NCBI GenBank assembly: GCA_020633235.1
Contig: JACKEA010000001.1
Coordinates: 558,001 to 622,000, forward strand
DNA: 64,000 nucleotides
Direction of reading: 5' to 3'
Source: Polyangiaceae bacterium
GTDB taxonomy: Bacteria; Myxococcota_A; Polyangia; Polyangiales; Polyangiaceae
Shown piece by piece: positions 25,881-34,469 of this stretch (positions within the stretch are counted from its first letter, which is position 1; every line of letters begins with the position of its first letter). The notes under the pieces were generated by a model that ran no database searches, was not told the DNA's origin, and saw only the letters and a program-made list of their open reading frames with translations. The translations under genes were made by a program, and so were the position numbers.

Positions 25881-28800
25881 ATGCTTTTTTCGCGCGTCCG
25901 CCGGCTCCTCGCCCTGGTCGTGACCGCTTGCGCGCTCTGGGCGCGCCTCGCGGTCGCGGATGGGGGTGTGGATGGGGGCGCGGCGGAAGCCGGCATTCCC
26001 GCCGACGGCCTGGCCGAGTCGCTTCGCGACAAGGCCGAACAGATTCTTGCGCTCCTCGACGAGAAGCTCGACGTCGCCGTCGAGCCGAAGTCCCTGTTCG
26101 ACATCGACATCTCGGACGAGGCGGTGGTGGAGGTGGAGCGACGACGACTCCAGGCCGTGCTCGCCTCCGACGACAAGCCCGACGCTTCCGTGGCGGTGAA
26201 GAAGCCTCGCAAAGAGAAGGATGCGGGGGTGGCGGACGCCGCCGTGGTCGCGCCACCGCAAACGCTGTGGGAGGCACGCCTCGCGCTCGACCGCGCGCGC
26301 CTCGACTTTCTCTCGTTGCCCCCACAGAAGCGGAAGGGGCTCTTGGCGGCCCACGCCGCACGCCAGGCAAAGAGCGTCGTGGGGGAGGACAAGACCAGTC
26401 AGGCCCAGAAGAAGGTGGAGGCTGCGGCCGAGGAGCGCAAGAAGGCGCTGGAAGACGCGCGTCGGGCGCGCTCCGAGGCTCAGCGGCTGGTGGCCGAGGA
26501 GCGAGTGCGGCTCCTTGGTGTCAAAGAGGAACAGGCCAAGTTCGAGGCGGGCCTCGCGAAAACCCAAGAGCAGATCGCCAAGCGCGCGGAGACCACGCTC
26601 GGCTTTCGTCGACGGGTCACCGGTTTGGTGGCGGAGCGCAAGAGCGGCGATGCCAGCGCGGACGAGGCGGATCGCGCCTACGACGAGCTCGTCAAATACC
26701 TGCGGCAATCCCGCACGGATCTATCGACCGCGCTGACCAAGATCACGAGCGGCGACAGCGGCGTGCCGCGCGCCGGCCCGGATCGTCTGGACACCGCCGG
26801 GGCCAGCGTCGATCGCAGCGAGGTCGACAAGCTGCGGTCGCTGATCGAGACCCAGGCCGAGAAGCTCCAGAAGCAAGAGGACAAGCTCAGCTGGAGCACG
26901 GCAAGCGCGCTGCTGGAGCAGGTCGAGGCGCTCAATCGAGATCGTTTGACGCTGTACCCGTACCTGACCGGCGACAAGCGCGCCTCCCTCACCAGCTTCA
27001 GCGCTCCCGGCATCGACCAGGCGCGGGCCGAGGGCCGTCAGGTCACCTTGGTGACTCGCTATCACGTGATGACGTCGGCGAGCTGGATCGCCAAACTTCG
27101 AGATCCCGGCACCGCGGGCCTGCGGGAGGTGCTCGCGACCTTCAGTCTGCTGAAGATCCTGGTTCTGATCGGCGTCTTCGTGTGGTGGCGGCGTCGGGCG
27201 AAGGGTGTGCTGGCGCTGCTCTCGGAGCGCGTTCAGCAGACGGTGGTGGAGTCGCGCTCCGCGCGAGTGCCGGTCTACGCCGAGCGAACCCTCGCGCTTC
27301 TCGAACGCGTGGAGCGTCCGGCGAGCTGGCTTCTGTTCGTGTGGCTCGTGATGTGGCTTGCCGGCCCGCCCATCTCGGAGCTGTACGAGACCCGCATCCT
27401 GTGGCTGGTGCTGGGCTGGACCCTGGGCGGGGTCATCGTGGTGCACACGATAGACGCCTTCTTTGCCAGCCGTGCCTCGCTGGTGGGACGCCAGAGCACG
27501 GACGAGCTCCGGCTCCGTTCGCTGAAGCTCATGGGCCGTGTCATCGTGGCAGTGGGCCTCACGCTGGCGCTCACCAGCGAGCTCGTCGGCCAGGGCACCA
27601 TCTACAGCTGGGTGCTGTCCACCTGCTGGTTCGCGGCGCTGCCCATTGGTCTCGTGATCGTGCGCTGGTGGAAGCCCGTGGTGTTCGAGCGTGTCGCAGG
27701 CACGCGGCGCAAGAACGCATTCGTGGCGTGGGTGGAGCGGAACGAGTCGGGTTGGGTGAGCTTTCCCGCGGCTACCTCCGGCGGCGTGTATCTCATCGCC
27801 GTGGGCGTCGGTCGCGTGGTGCGGGCTTACGTGAGCGGTTTCAACCTGACGCGGCGCTTGCTCGCGTATCTGTTCCGCCGCGAGGTCGCCAAGCAAGCTC
27901 GGGATCGGGAGTCGGGCGCCACCCATCCGTTGGACGAAGAGCAGATGGCAGCGCTCGACCCGGAAGCCGGCGCGTCGTTCCTGCTGCCCACCGTGGGCGA
28001 CGAAGAAATCCAGGCGGTGACGCAAGCCATCGATGCGCCCGGGGGCGGGGTGTTCGCCGTGGTGGGCGAGCGCGGCATGGGCAAGAGCATGCTGCTCGGG
28101 CGCATGTTGGCGGCCAAGCCCGACTCGCTCTTGGTGGAGTGCCCCGTGGGCGGGATGGGACCGTTCCGCCAAGCGCTGTATGCAACGCTGGACCTGCCGC
28201 CCGACGCCAGTGACGAAGACGTGAAGCGGGTGCTCAACGAGAAGCAGCACGACAACGCCTTGCTCGTCGACGACGCCCACCGCCTGGTGCGGCCCACCAT
28301 CGGCGGTCTGGACGACTTCGACTGGGTGCTGGCCCTGGCGCGGGAATCGAGCGTGACCACGACCTGGGTGTTTTGCATGGGCAGTATCATCTGGCAGTAC
28401 GTGGAGCGCGCGCGCGGGGCGCGGCCGTTGTTCGACGAGGTGATCGCGATCCGACCCTGGTCCGAGGAGAACATCGCGGAGCTGCTTCGGCGGCGCTCTT
28501 CCGGTGCGGGCATCGAGCCCAGCTTCGAAGGACTGATCGCCGAGCCGGAAGAAGACGAGGAGCTGAAGCAGGAGCAGCTGGCTCGCACCCAGGCCAGCTA
28601 CTACCGCCTCTTGTGGGACTACGCCGGGGGGAACCCCGCGGTTGCGGTGCACTTCTGGAGGGAGTCCCTGTCCGTGTCTCCGGACGGCGACGTGTCCGTA
28701 CAGCTGTTCTCGGCGCCGGACACCAGCGACCTCGAACGGCTGCCGGATCCGGCGGTGTTCGTGCTGCGTGCCGTGGTGCAGCTCGAGCTCGCTGCCGTGG

Positions 28801-28979
28801 ACGACATCGTGGAGGCCACCATGTTGAGCCGCCGGCAGGTGCTCGACGCGCTACGCTACGCGAGCTTTCGAGGCTACTTGGAGCAAGCGGACGGACGCTA
28901 CCGCGTGGCTTGGAACTGGTTTCGCGCGATCACGCGATTTTTACAGCGGCGCCACCTGCTGGCGCGAGGGAGCGGTTGA
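25881..28979 (+). CDS. exported coiled-coil / multi-TM / AAA+ ATPase protein paired with MscS channel
   Basis: 1032 residues. Signal peptide or first helix (3-25); periplasmic coiled coil (about 130-260 and 310-360) rich in Glu, Arg, Ala and Gln; about five or six membrane helices (422-437, 482-498, 506-522, 550-568, 578-597, perhaps 632-648); then a cytoplasmic P-loop domain with Walker A GERGMGKS (729-736), Walker B LLVDDAH (about 794-800) and a C-terminal winged helix (about 950-1030). The first half recalls the sensor part of MscK (coiled coil plus TM array) without its pore. The ATG has AAGGA about 8 bases upstream. Its TGA overlaps the MscS ATG, so the two should act together. I do not recognise a characterised example of this fusion. 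Confidence 0.9.
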   Translation: MLFSRVRRLLALVVTACALWARLAVADGGVDGGAAEAGIPADGLAESLRDKAEQILALLDEKLDVAVEPKSLFDIDISDEAVVEVERRRLQAVLASDDKPDASVAVKKPRKEKDAGVADAAVVAPPQTLWEARLALDRARLDFLSLPPQKRKGLLAAHAARQAKSVVGEDKTSQAQKKVEAAAEERKKALEDARRARSEAQRLVAEERVRLLGVKEEQAKFEAGLAKTQEQIAKRAETTLGFRRRVTGLVAERKSGDASADEADRAYDELVKYLRQSRTDLSTALTKITSGDSGVPRAGPDRLDTAGASVDRSEVDKLRSLIETQAEKLQKQEDKLSWSTASALLEQVEALNRDRLTLYPYLTGDKRASLTSFSAPGIDQARAEGRQVTLVTRYHVMTSASWIAKLRDPGTAGLREVLATFSLLKILVLIGVFVWWRRRAKGVLALLSERVQQTVVESRSARVPVYAERTLALLERVERPASWLLFVWLVMWLAGPPISELYETRILWLVLGWTLGGVIVVHTIDAFFASRASLVGRQSTDELRLRSLKLMGRVIVAVGLTLALTSELVGQGTIYSWVLSTCWFAALPIGLVIVRWWKPVVFERVAGTRRKNAFVAWVERNESGWVSFPAATSGGVYLIAVGVGRVVRAYVSGFNLTRRLLAYLFRREVAKQARDRESGATHPLDEEQMAALDPEAGASFLLPTVGDEEIQAVTQAIDAPGGGVFAVVGERGMGKSMLLGRMLAAKPDSLLVECPVGGMGPFRQALYATLDLPPDASDEDVKRVLNEKQHDNALLVDDAHRLVRPTIGGLDDFDWVLALARESSVTTTWVFCMGSIIWQYVERARGARPLFDEVIAIRPWSEENIAELLRRRSSGAGIEPSFEGLIAEPEEDEELKQEQLARTQASYYRLLWDYAGGNPAVAVHFWRESLSVSPDGDVSVQLFSAPDTSDLERLPDPAVFVLRAVVQLELAAVDDIVEATMLSRRQVLDALRYASFRGYLEQADGRYRVAWNWFRAITRFLQRRHLLARGSG

Positions 28980-29920
28980 TGAATCGCACGCTACGGGTCT
29001 CGGGGCCGATTCTGCTCGCGCTGCTCACGGTGACGAGCGTGGCGGCAGCGCAGGATCTCTCCGATCCGCCGGACGTCTCCAAGATCGTCAGCTTCGTTCG
29101 TTGGAGCGGGGTGTTCATCTCGGCCTTCGTGGTGGCCGGCGCCGTGATCGCGCTCCGCTTCTTGGGCGGCATCGTCACTCGGCTCTCGGCGCGCTTCGCG
29201 CACCGGCGGCTGTTGTTCAGCAAGATCGAGTCGTTCACGCGGTTCTTCGTGTACTTCGCCACGGGCATCGTGGTGGTGGGGCTGTCGTTCCAGATCAACC
29301 AGACGGTGCTCACGCTCATCGGCGGCACCTTCGCCGTGGCCGTGGGCTTCGCGATGCGCGATCTGGTTGCTGCGATGATCGCCGGCGTGACCATCATGTT
29401 CGATCGCCCGTTCCAAGTTGGAGATCGCGTGCAGTACGCCGGCGAGTATGGCGACATCACCGCCATCGGCCTCCGCTCGGTGCGCATGCAGACGCTGGAC
29501 GACAACACCGTGACCATCCCCAACAACAAGATCCTCACGGACGTGTCCAGCTGTGGCAACTACGGCGCCCTCGACATGCAGGTGCAGATCGACTTCTTCG
29601 TCGGGGTCGATCAGGACATCGAGCTGGCGGAGCGACTCATCACCGAGGGCATCTTGAGCAGCCGCTACGTGTTCTTGGACAAGCCCGTCGTGGTGATCAT
29701 GAAAGAAGAGATCAAAGAGGATTACGTGGCGCTCCACTTGCGCGGCAAGGCGTACGTCCTCGACACCAAGTACGAAAAGGCCTTCGAGACGGACGTGACC
29801 AAGCGCGTGCTGCTTGCATTCCGCAAGAACGGCGTGCACCCGCCCGCGGTGCTGCACCGCACGGTGGATACCGGCCCTCGCCAAGCGGAGCAGCCGAGCG
29901 CGCGAGCGTTGCCGAGCTGA
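28979..29920 (+). CDS. small-conductance mechanosensitive channel (MscS)
   Basis: 313 residues. Signal peptide-like N-terminus (to about 24), TM1 about 41-60, TM2 about 88-104, and the amphipathic pore helix TM3 with the family's alternating Gly/Ala (GTFAVAVGFAMRDLVAAMIAG, 116-136 region). Then comes the cytoplasmic beta domain with RPFQVGDRV (143-151), GDITAIGLRS and TVTIPNNKIL (178-186). It should form a heptameric channel releasing solutes on membrane stretch. Its start overlaps the ATPase gene (TGATG). The C-terminal tail beyond about 285 is short and polar. A lone MscS would not need the partner, so ATP-dependent gating or assembly is my inference. Confidence 0.94.
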   Translation: MNRTLRVSGPILLALLTVTSVAAAQDLSDPPDVSKIVSFVRWSGVFISAFVVAGAVIALRFLGGIVTRLSARFAHRRLLFSKIESFTRFFVYFATGIVVVGLSFQINQTVLTLIGGTFAVAVGFAMRDLVAAMIAGVTIMFDRPFQVGDRVQYAGEYGDITAIGLRSVRMQTLDDNTVTIPNNKILTDVSSCGNYGALDMQVQIDFFVGVDQDIELAERLITEGILSSRYVFLDKPVVVIMKEEIKEDYVALHLRGKAYVLDTKYEKAFETDVTKRVLLAFRKNGVHPPAVLHRTVDTGPRQAEQPSARALPS

Positions 29921-29961
29921 GGGGTTGCATCAAGTCCGGGGCTTCGCCACCATCCGGGGCC

Positions 29962-30546
29962 GTGAAGACGCCCCTCGCTCTGTGCCTGGTACTCGCCACG
30001 CTGGTCGGTTGTAGCAAGGAGACCAAACCGTCTCCGGAGCCCGCGGGCCCCGCAGCCGCCGAGCCGTCCGGCGGAGTGGGAACCCAAAAGGCCGACATCA
30101 CCTGGACCGATGCCAAGGGCTTCGAGCGCTTGCCCTCCGCGAGCGCCATGCGGGTCGCCAGCTACAAGTACGCTGCGGTGAAGGGCGACAAGGAGCCCGC
30201 GGAGCTGGCGGTGTTCTACTTCGGCCCCAGCATGGGGGGCAGCGTGGAGAGCAACGTCGAGCGCTGGCTGGGTCAGTTTCCGGACGTGGACAAGAGCACC
30301 GTCAAGCGCAGCGACCGCAGCATCCACGGGATGACGCAACACATCGTCGAGATCGACGACGCCACGTATCAGAGCGGCATGCCCGGGGGGGCCAAGACGG
30401 CGAAGGAGCACTTCGGCTTCGTGGGCGTGATCGTGGAAGCGCCCACCGGCAATCACTTCTTCAAGCTCACGGGTCCCAAGGCCACGGTGGCGGCGGCGCG
30501 AGCCGGCTTCTTCCAGATGATGGATTCCGTCCGAACCAAGAGCTGA
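29962..30546 (+). CDS. lipoprotein of unknown function
   Basis: 194 residues from a GTG start. Signal peptide KTPLALCLVLATLVGC with lipobox LVGC, a Pro/Ala/Glu linker, then an alpha/beta domain (about 45-190) that includes ERLPSASAMRVASYKYA and FKLTGPKATVAAARAGF. The pattern of a ribbon, central NHFFKLTGP strand and C-terminal helix resembles small periplasmic lipoproteins conserved in Planctomycetes and myxobacteria. No enzymatic residues are evident. It follows the MscS gene by 41 bases, so it may be an envelope partner of that unit. Confidence 0.82.
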   Translation: MKTPLALCLVLATLVGCSKETKPSPEPAGPAAAEPSGGVGTQKADITWTDAKGFERLPSASAMRVASYKYAAVKGDKEPAELAVFYFGPSMGGSVESNVERWLGQFPDVDKSTVKRSDRSIHGMTQHIVEIDDATYQSGMPGGAKTAKEHFGFVGVIVEAPTGNHFFKLTGPKATVAAARAGFFQMMDSVRTKS

Positions 30547-30552
30547 CGTCTG

Positions 30553-30580
30553 CTTTTGTTGGGGCGGCGCGATGCCCGTC
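30553..30580. repeat. short intergenic repeat, family B copy 2
   Basis: CTTTTGTTGGGGCGGCGCGA then TGCCCG; near-identical to 46892-46920 apart from a one-base indel. Overlaps the stop region of the YhhN gene. Confidence 0.5.
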
Positions 30581-31208
30581 AGCGGCCCGCCTGGGAGGCG
30601 AGCAGCAGCTGAGCAAAGAAGTACAGCGGCAAGCCCCAGACGCGATTGGCGAAGCCCGGAGCCACGAAGCGATCGCGCGCCACGGATAGGTCCGAGAGGT
30701 AGAACGCGACGGCACCGACGAGGAGCGCCCAGCTCCGGTGCTCGGAGGCGGCGCCCGCCGCGAGCGCGACCATGGTGGTGATGACCAGCACGTAGGCGAC
30801 CACGGGAACGCGCATTGGGCGCTCCACGTGGGGCCAGAGCCAGCGCAGCACGAACGTTGCGGCGACAGTCCCGGCCACGGCGGTGATGGCCGCCGCGCTC
30901 GCCCGCATGCCGGCGAGGGCGAAGGCGACGGCATAGGCGACGTGCCCCAAGAGGAACGCGACCAGCCCACCCAGGAACGCGGCCTTGCTCTTCGGGATCA
31001 AGAGCACGTCCCCCGCGGCCGCGAGCACCAGCCCCAACACGAGGACGCGGCCGAAGGTCGAGGACAGGCCGCCCGCGGCGATGCCGGCAGCGACGAAGGT
31101 CAAGGCGGCGGCGGGCTTGAGCAGCCACTCGAGGCGCGGCCGGTTCGCGTGGTGGGCGCCCAAGAGCGCGGCGACGAGGACCGCCATCAGCACCCACAAC
31201 GGAAGCAT
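30579..31208 (-). CDS. YhhN-family membrane protein (lysoplasmalogenase-like)
   Basis: 209 residues with about eight membrane helices. The family's conserved acidic and His positions are visible in AAAGDVLLIP, LLGHVAYAVAF and AFYLSDLSVARDRF. YhhN members (TMEM86 homologues) hydrolyse the vinyl-ether bond of lysoplasmalogens. Myxobacteria make plasmalogens, including signals for development, so such activity is plausible, though not proven here. The ATG at 31208 starts directly before the first helix; the longer upstream frame is rich in Arg/Ala repeats and is not likely translated. It converges with the lipoprotein gene. Confidence 0.88.
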   Translation of the reverse strand: MLPLWVLMAVLVAALLGAHHANRPRLEWLLKPAAALTFVAAGIAAGGLSSTFGRVLVLGLVLAAAGDVLLIPKSKAAFLGGLVAFLLGHVAYAVAFALAGMRASAAAITAVAGTVAATFVLRWLWPHVERPMRVPVVAYVLVITTMVALAAGAASEHRSWALLVGAVAFYLSDLSVARDRFVAPGFANRVWGLPLYFFAQLLLASQAGR

Positions 31209-31358
31209 TGCCCATCGGATAGCACGAAGGTGTGGCGCCCACGCCTCAGGATCGTCCGTCGCTGCGGCGGTCGCGCCCCGCGCCCCGGGGGCGGCGTCGC
31301 GGGATCGAGTTGGCCCGTGGATTGCACTTGGCGGCGCATCCTTGTGAAGGACTCGAAC

Positions 31359-32492
31359 ATGTTGCGACGGACTTGGGTGATCTTGGCGGCCTGCGCGCTG
31401 CTCGTCGCGTGCGGCAGTGACGACAGCAACGGCATTGGCGGCGCGAGCGGCGCGAGCGGCACTGGCGGCGCGAGCGGCACTGGCGGCGCGGGCGGCGCGC
31501 CGACGTGCGCCGGCGCGATCCAGCCGAGTCACATCACGACCGTCACGAAGAGCCCCAACTACGGCCCTCCGCAGCTCTTCCGCGTCGGTTCCACGGTCTA
31601 CATCACGAACCACGTCTCCAAGACCTGGCTCCACTGGACCGGTTCAGCCTGGAACGAAGCGCCGATCCCGTGGCCCAGCGCGATCGCCGGCGCCGCCGTC
31701 GACACGCTCTACGGCAAGGCACCGGTTCCCCTGGCCAGCGGCGGCGAGCTGTTCATCGCCACCCTCTCGAACAAGCGCTACCTGACGGCCTTCGACGGCC
31801 AGAGCTTCAGCGCGCCGCTCGAGATGCCGACCCTGAGCAACGTGTACGGCATCACCCGCACGTCCGATGGGCAGTACCACGTGCTGGCCGGCCAGAAGCT
31901 CTACTCCGGCGACGCCCAGAGCGGCTGGGGCCCGGGAACACCGGCGCCGCTGCCGTCGCTGCCCACCATTTCCTACGCGGTGATGACGGCGACGGCGAGC
32001 GATCGCATCGTGATCGCCTACGCCTCCGGCAGCCCGCGGCACCTGTTCGTGTACAGCAAGGCTCCTGGCGGCGCCTGGACGGCGCCCCAAGATCTCACGC
32101 CGCAGTGGGCGGTGACGGCTCAAGATCCGAAGATCGTCGCTCCGGTGGGGGGTGGCGTGGTGGTCGCCGTGAACGGCGCCAGCACCAACTACGTGGTGCC
32201 CGCGGTGTGGAACAGCGCGGACGGGCTGAGCTTCACGGACATGGATCCCCAGAGCACGCTGCTCGGCCCGGTGGAGGAGCTGAGCGCGGATTGCTTGGAC
32301 TCTCCGCTCCTGATCTTGGGCAGTTTGGTCCAACACAACCTGTACGCTCGCAGCGGCAACGGCTTCTTCAAGCTCGACACCAAGAGCTGGAGCTACATCG
32401 ACGGCTCGAGCGCGCGTCAGCTGCCCGACGGCAAGACGTTCTGGGCCATCGGCTCTAGCGGCGCGCTGCACGAGTACCGCGCCACACCGTGA
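31359..32492 (+). CDS. Gly/Ser-linker lipoprotein with predicted beta-propeller
   Basis: 377 residues. Lipoprotein signal (RRTWVILAACALLVAC), a Gly/Ala/Ser linker of about 30 residues with GGASGASGTGG, then a beta-rich domain from about residue 50 with repeated Trp and aromatic strands (LHWTGSAWNEAPIP, LYGKAPVPLA, HLFVYSKAPGGAWTAP). This fits a sialidase- or propeller-like surface fold, but no catalytic Asp box is present. GAAGGA lies 8 bases before the ATG. No function can be assigned; the protein should be displayed on the outer membrane. Confidence 0.85.
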   Translation: MLRRTWVILAACALLVACGSDDSNGIGGASGASGTGGASGTGGAGGAPTCAGAIQPSHITTVTKSPNYGPPQLFRVGSTVYITNHVSKTWLHWTGSAWNEAPIPWPSAIAGAAVDTLYGKAPVPLASGGELFIATLSNKRYLTAFDGQSFSAPLEMPTLSNVYGITRTSDGQYHVLAGQKLYSGDAQSGWGPGTPAPLPSLPTISYAVMTATASDRIVIAYASGSPRHLFVYSKAPGGAWTAPQDLTPQWAVTAQDPKIVAPVGGGVVVAVNGASTNYVVPAVWNSADGLSFTDMDPQSTLLGPVEELSADCLDSPLLILGSLVQHNLYARSGNGFFKLDTKSWSYIDGSSARQLPDGKTFWAIGSSGALHEYRATP

Positions 32493-32554
32493 CATCACCA
32501 AGGCTCCACGAGGCGTGCACGGTTTCTCCCCGGGACGCCTGACAGCATCAGGGC

Positions 32555-34384
32555 ATGCAAGAGTGGCAGCCGCCCCCATCCTCGCCCTTGCCCGTTGCCC
32601 TGGCGCTGATGGGTACCTTCGCGCCGCTCCTGATCCTCGGGTCCGACCCCGCGATCCAGGCCGAACGCTTGGCGTGGGCGCTGGCGGCCTCGCTGCTCGC
32701 GGGCCTGGTCTCCGCGAGCGTGGGCGTCGCGCTCAGGTCCTCCAACCTTTGGCTTTCGTTCTGGGTGATGGGGGCGTCGCTGGGCACGGCCTTCGGCACG
32801 CTCGTGGCGTGTGCGACCTTCTCCGCGGCGGGCTCGCTGCTCGTCTTGGTCGTGCCCATCGCCTTCGGCTGTGGCGTCGCGCTCACCTTCGCCTCCGCGG
32901 GAGTGTTCGCCGCGCACCGCCGAGCGCTGGCGACGCGTGCGGGATCCATGCTCCAGGAGCTGGATCGTTCGTGGGTGCTCACGGCTGCCTTTCTCTCCCT
33001 GGTGTTGCTGGCGTTCGTCGTGTCCGTGGTGTTCCATCCGACGCACGTCGTGCTACTCGTCTCGACGGGCGCCAGCGCCGGCGTCGTGCTCGGCGTCTTG
33101 CTCCGGCGGCGCCGCTTCGAGGCGCTCTCGGCCGTGGTGCGTCGAGCCGGAGCGATGCTCGACGAGCGAGACGCCGGCGTGGAGCGGGTCGATCTCGGCG
33201 TGGGGGACGAGCGCTACCTGCTCCGTGACGCCGGCGATGCCTACCGCAGCCCTGGCGTCCGGCCCGAGGTCGTCCTCGGGTCCCTGGCCCAGGCCCATCG
33301 TCGTGCGCGCCGTCTCCGCCGGCTGGACGCCGTCGCCGCCGCTGCCGCGGTCTCCCTGTCGCTGTTCGTCGGTCTCTCCGCTTTCCTCGAGCCGCCGTCG
33401 CGCGCGCTCGAGGTCGCGACTCGGCCGCCCGCGGTAGCGCTGCCATCGCCGCCGCTCGCCACGGGCTCCTGGTATCCCGGCCAAGCGCCGCTGCTCATCG
33501 ACGTGAATCACGACAGTCGGGACGACGTCGTGAGCTTGCGCTGGCAATCGTCGAGACCCGAGAGCGCGCTATCCATCGCCGCCCACGACGGCGCATCGCT
33601 CGAGCCGCTGTGGGTCAGCGACCCCGTTCCCAGCCAGTGGATGAGCGCGGACACCCGTCTGGTGCAGAGCGGCAGCGCCTTGTTCCTGACCACCTCCGAG
33701 CACCGCGTGTATTTCTACGACGTGCGCACGGGGCATCCGCTCCGGGAGCCCAAGAGCGTCGACTCGGTGGCCTCGCTGTGCGTGCCGCCCAACGATGAGG
33801 CTGAGGTGTGGCTCCTGGACGCGGGCGCTTGGTCGAAGAAGCGCCCCGGGCTGCTCCTTGCTGCCCACGGAGGCGACGTCGTCGCGTCGCGTCCCCCAGA
33901 CTGCCGCCCCGCGGCACGCGCGCTCGGTTCTCTCCGGCAGTGGGATGGCCGCTGCCAGAAGAAGCTACAGTCCAGAGAGGGGCTGTCGGGCAGTGCGTTC
34001 TTCAAGCAGGACACGATCGGTCTCGCAGTGGACGGCACCGGCCCGGTTCCCCTCGCGGTCGGCTACGATCCCGCGACGTGCTCTCAGCGGTGGCGCTCCT
34101 CGCTGCTGCTCTCGGAGGAGGAGCCGCACCAAAGCCCCCGCTTGTCTTATCGCCTCGACGGCAGCGAGCTCTTCGTGATGTACCAACTGGCCAGCGGTGC
34201 ATGGACCGTCGGCGCGCGCGACGCGCAAAGCGGACGCATCTCGTGGCAGCAGTCCCTGCCCCAGGCGGAGCGTGGCACCAACGTGGAAGCGCTGTTTCCG
34301 GCGGGGGATCGCGTCTACGTCGCTCGCGACTGGCGCCTCGACGTGCTCGACGCCGGCGATGGACGCTACCTCGGCCGCATCTGA
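32555..34384 (+). CDS. membrane protein with C-terminal PQQ-like propeller
   Basis: 609 residues. Five or six membrane helices in the first 185 residues, a helix near 265-285, then a large C-terminal domain (about 310-609) with beta blades, including LLIDVNHDSRDDVVSL (an FG-GAP-like Asp-rich loop) and RVYVARDWRLDVLDAGDGRY, typical of PQQ/WD-like propellers. The propeller should face the periplasm. No kinase or protease motif is present. Its role could be substrate or partner sensing at the inner membrane. The ATG at 32555 has CAGGGC upstream. Convergent with the pgsW gene across 85 bases. Confidence 0.85.
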   Translation: MQEWQPPPSSPLPVALALMGTFAPLLILGSDPAIQAERLAWALAASLLAGLVSASVGVALRSSNLWLSFWVMGASLGTAFGTLVACATFSAAGSLLVLVVPIAFGCGVALTFASAGVFAAHRRALATRAGSMLQELDRSWVLTAAFLSLVLLAFVVSVVFHPTHVVLLVSTGASAGVVLGVLLRRRRFEALSAVVRRAGAMLDERDAGVERVDLGVGDERYLLRDAGDAYRSPGVRPEVVLGSLAQAHRRARRLRRLDAVAAAAAVSLSLFVGLSAFLEPPSRALEVATRPPAVALPSPPLATGSWYPGQAPLLIDVNHDSRDDVVSLRWQSSRPESALSIAAHDGASLEPLWVSDPVPSQWMSADTRLVQSGSALFLTTSEHRVYFYDVRTGHPLREPKSVDSVASLCVPPNDEAEVWLLDAGAWSKKRPGLLLAAHGGDVVASRPPDCRPAARALGSLRQWDGRCQKKLQSREGLSGSAFFKQDTIGLAVDGTGPVPLAVGYDPATCSQRWRSSLLLSEEEPHQSPRLSYRLDGSELFVMYQLASGAWTVGARDAQSGRISWQQSLPQAERGTNVEALFPAGDRVYVARDWRLDVLDAGDGRYLGRI

Positions 34385-34397
34385 CGTCCGCAACGGG

Positions 34398-34424
34398 CCG
34401 GGGCTCGCGCCGGACCAACACCCA
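34398..34424. repeat. dispersed GC-rich intergenic repeat, copy 1
   Basis: CGGGGCTCGCGCCGGACCAA and flanks; shares about 20 of 24 bases with 54195-54218 and the GCCGGACCAAC half of copies 2-4. Lies in the convergent gap between the propeller membrane protein and pgsW. Confidence 0.5.
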
Positions 34425-34469
34425 AATGCCCAAGGGGCAGCAGCATGTCGGTGCGCCGCGGAAACGCCC

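Noticed and set aside
26721..28652. Open frame of 643 codons on the minus strand
   Set aside because: Antisense to the ATPase gene; no start signal or domain.
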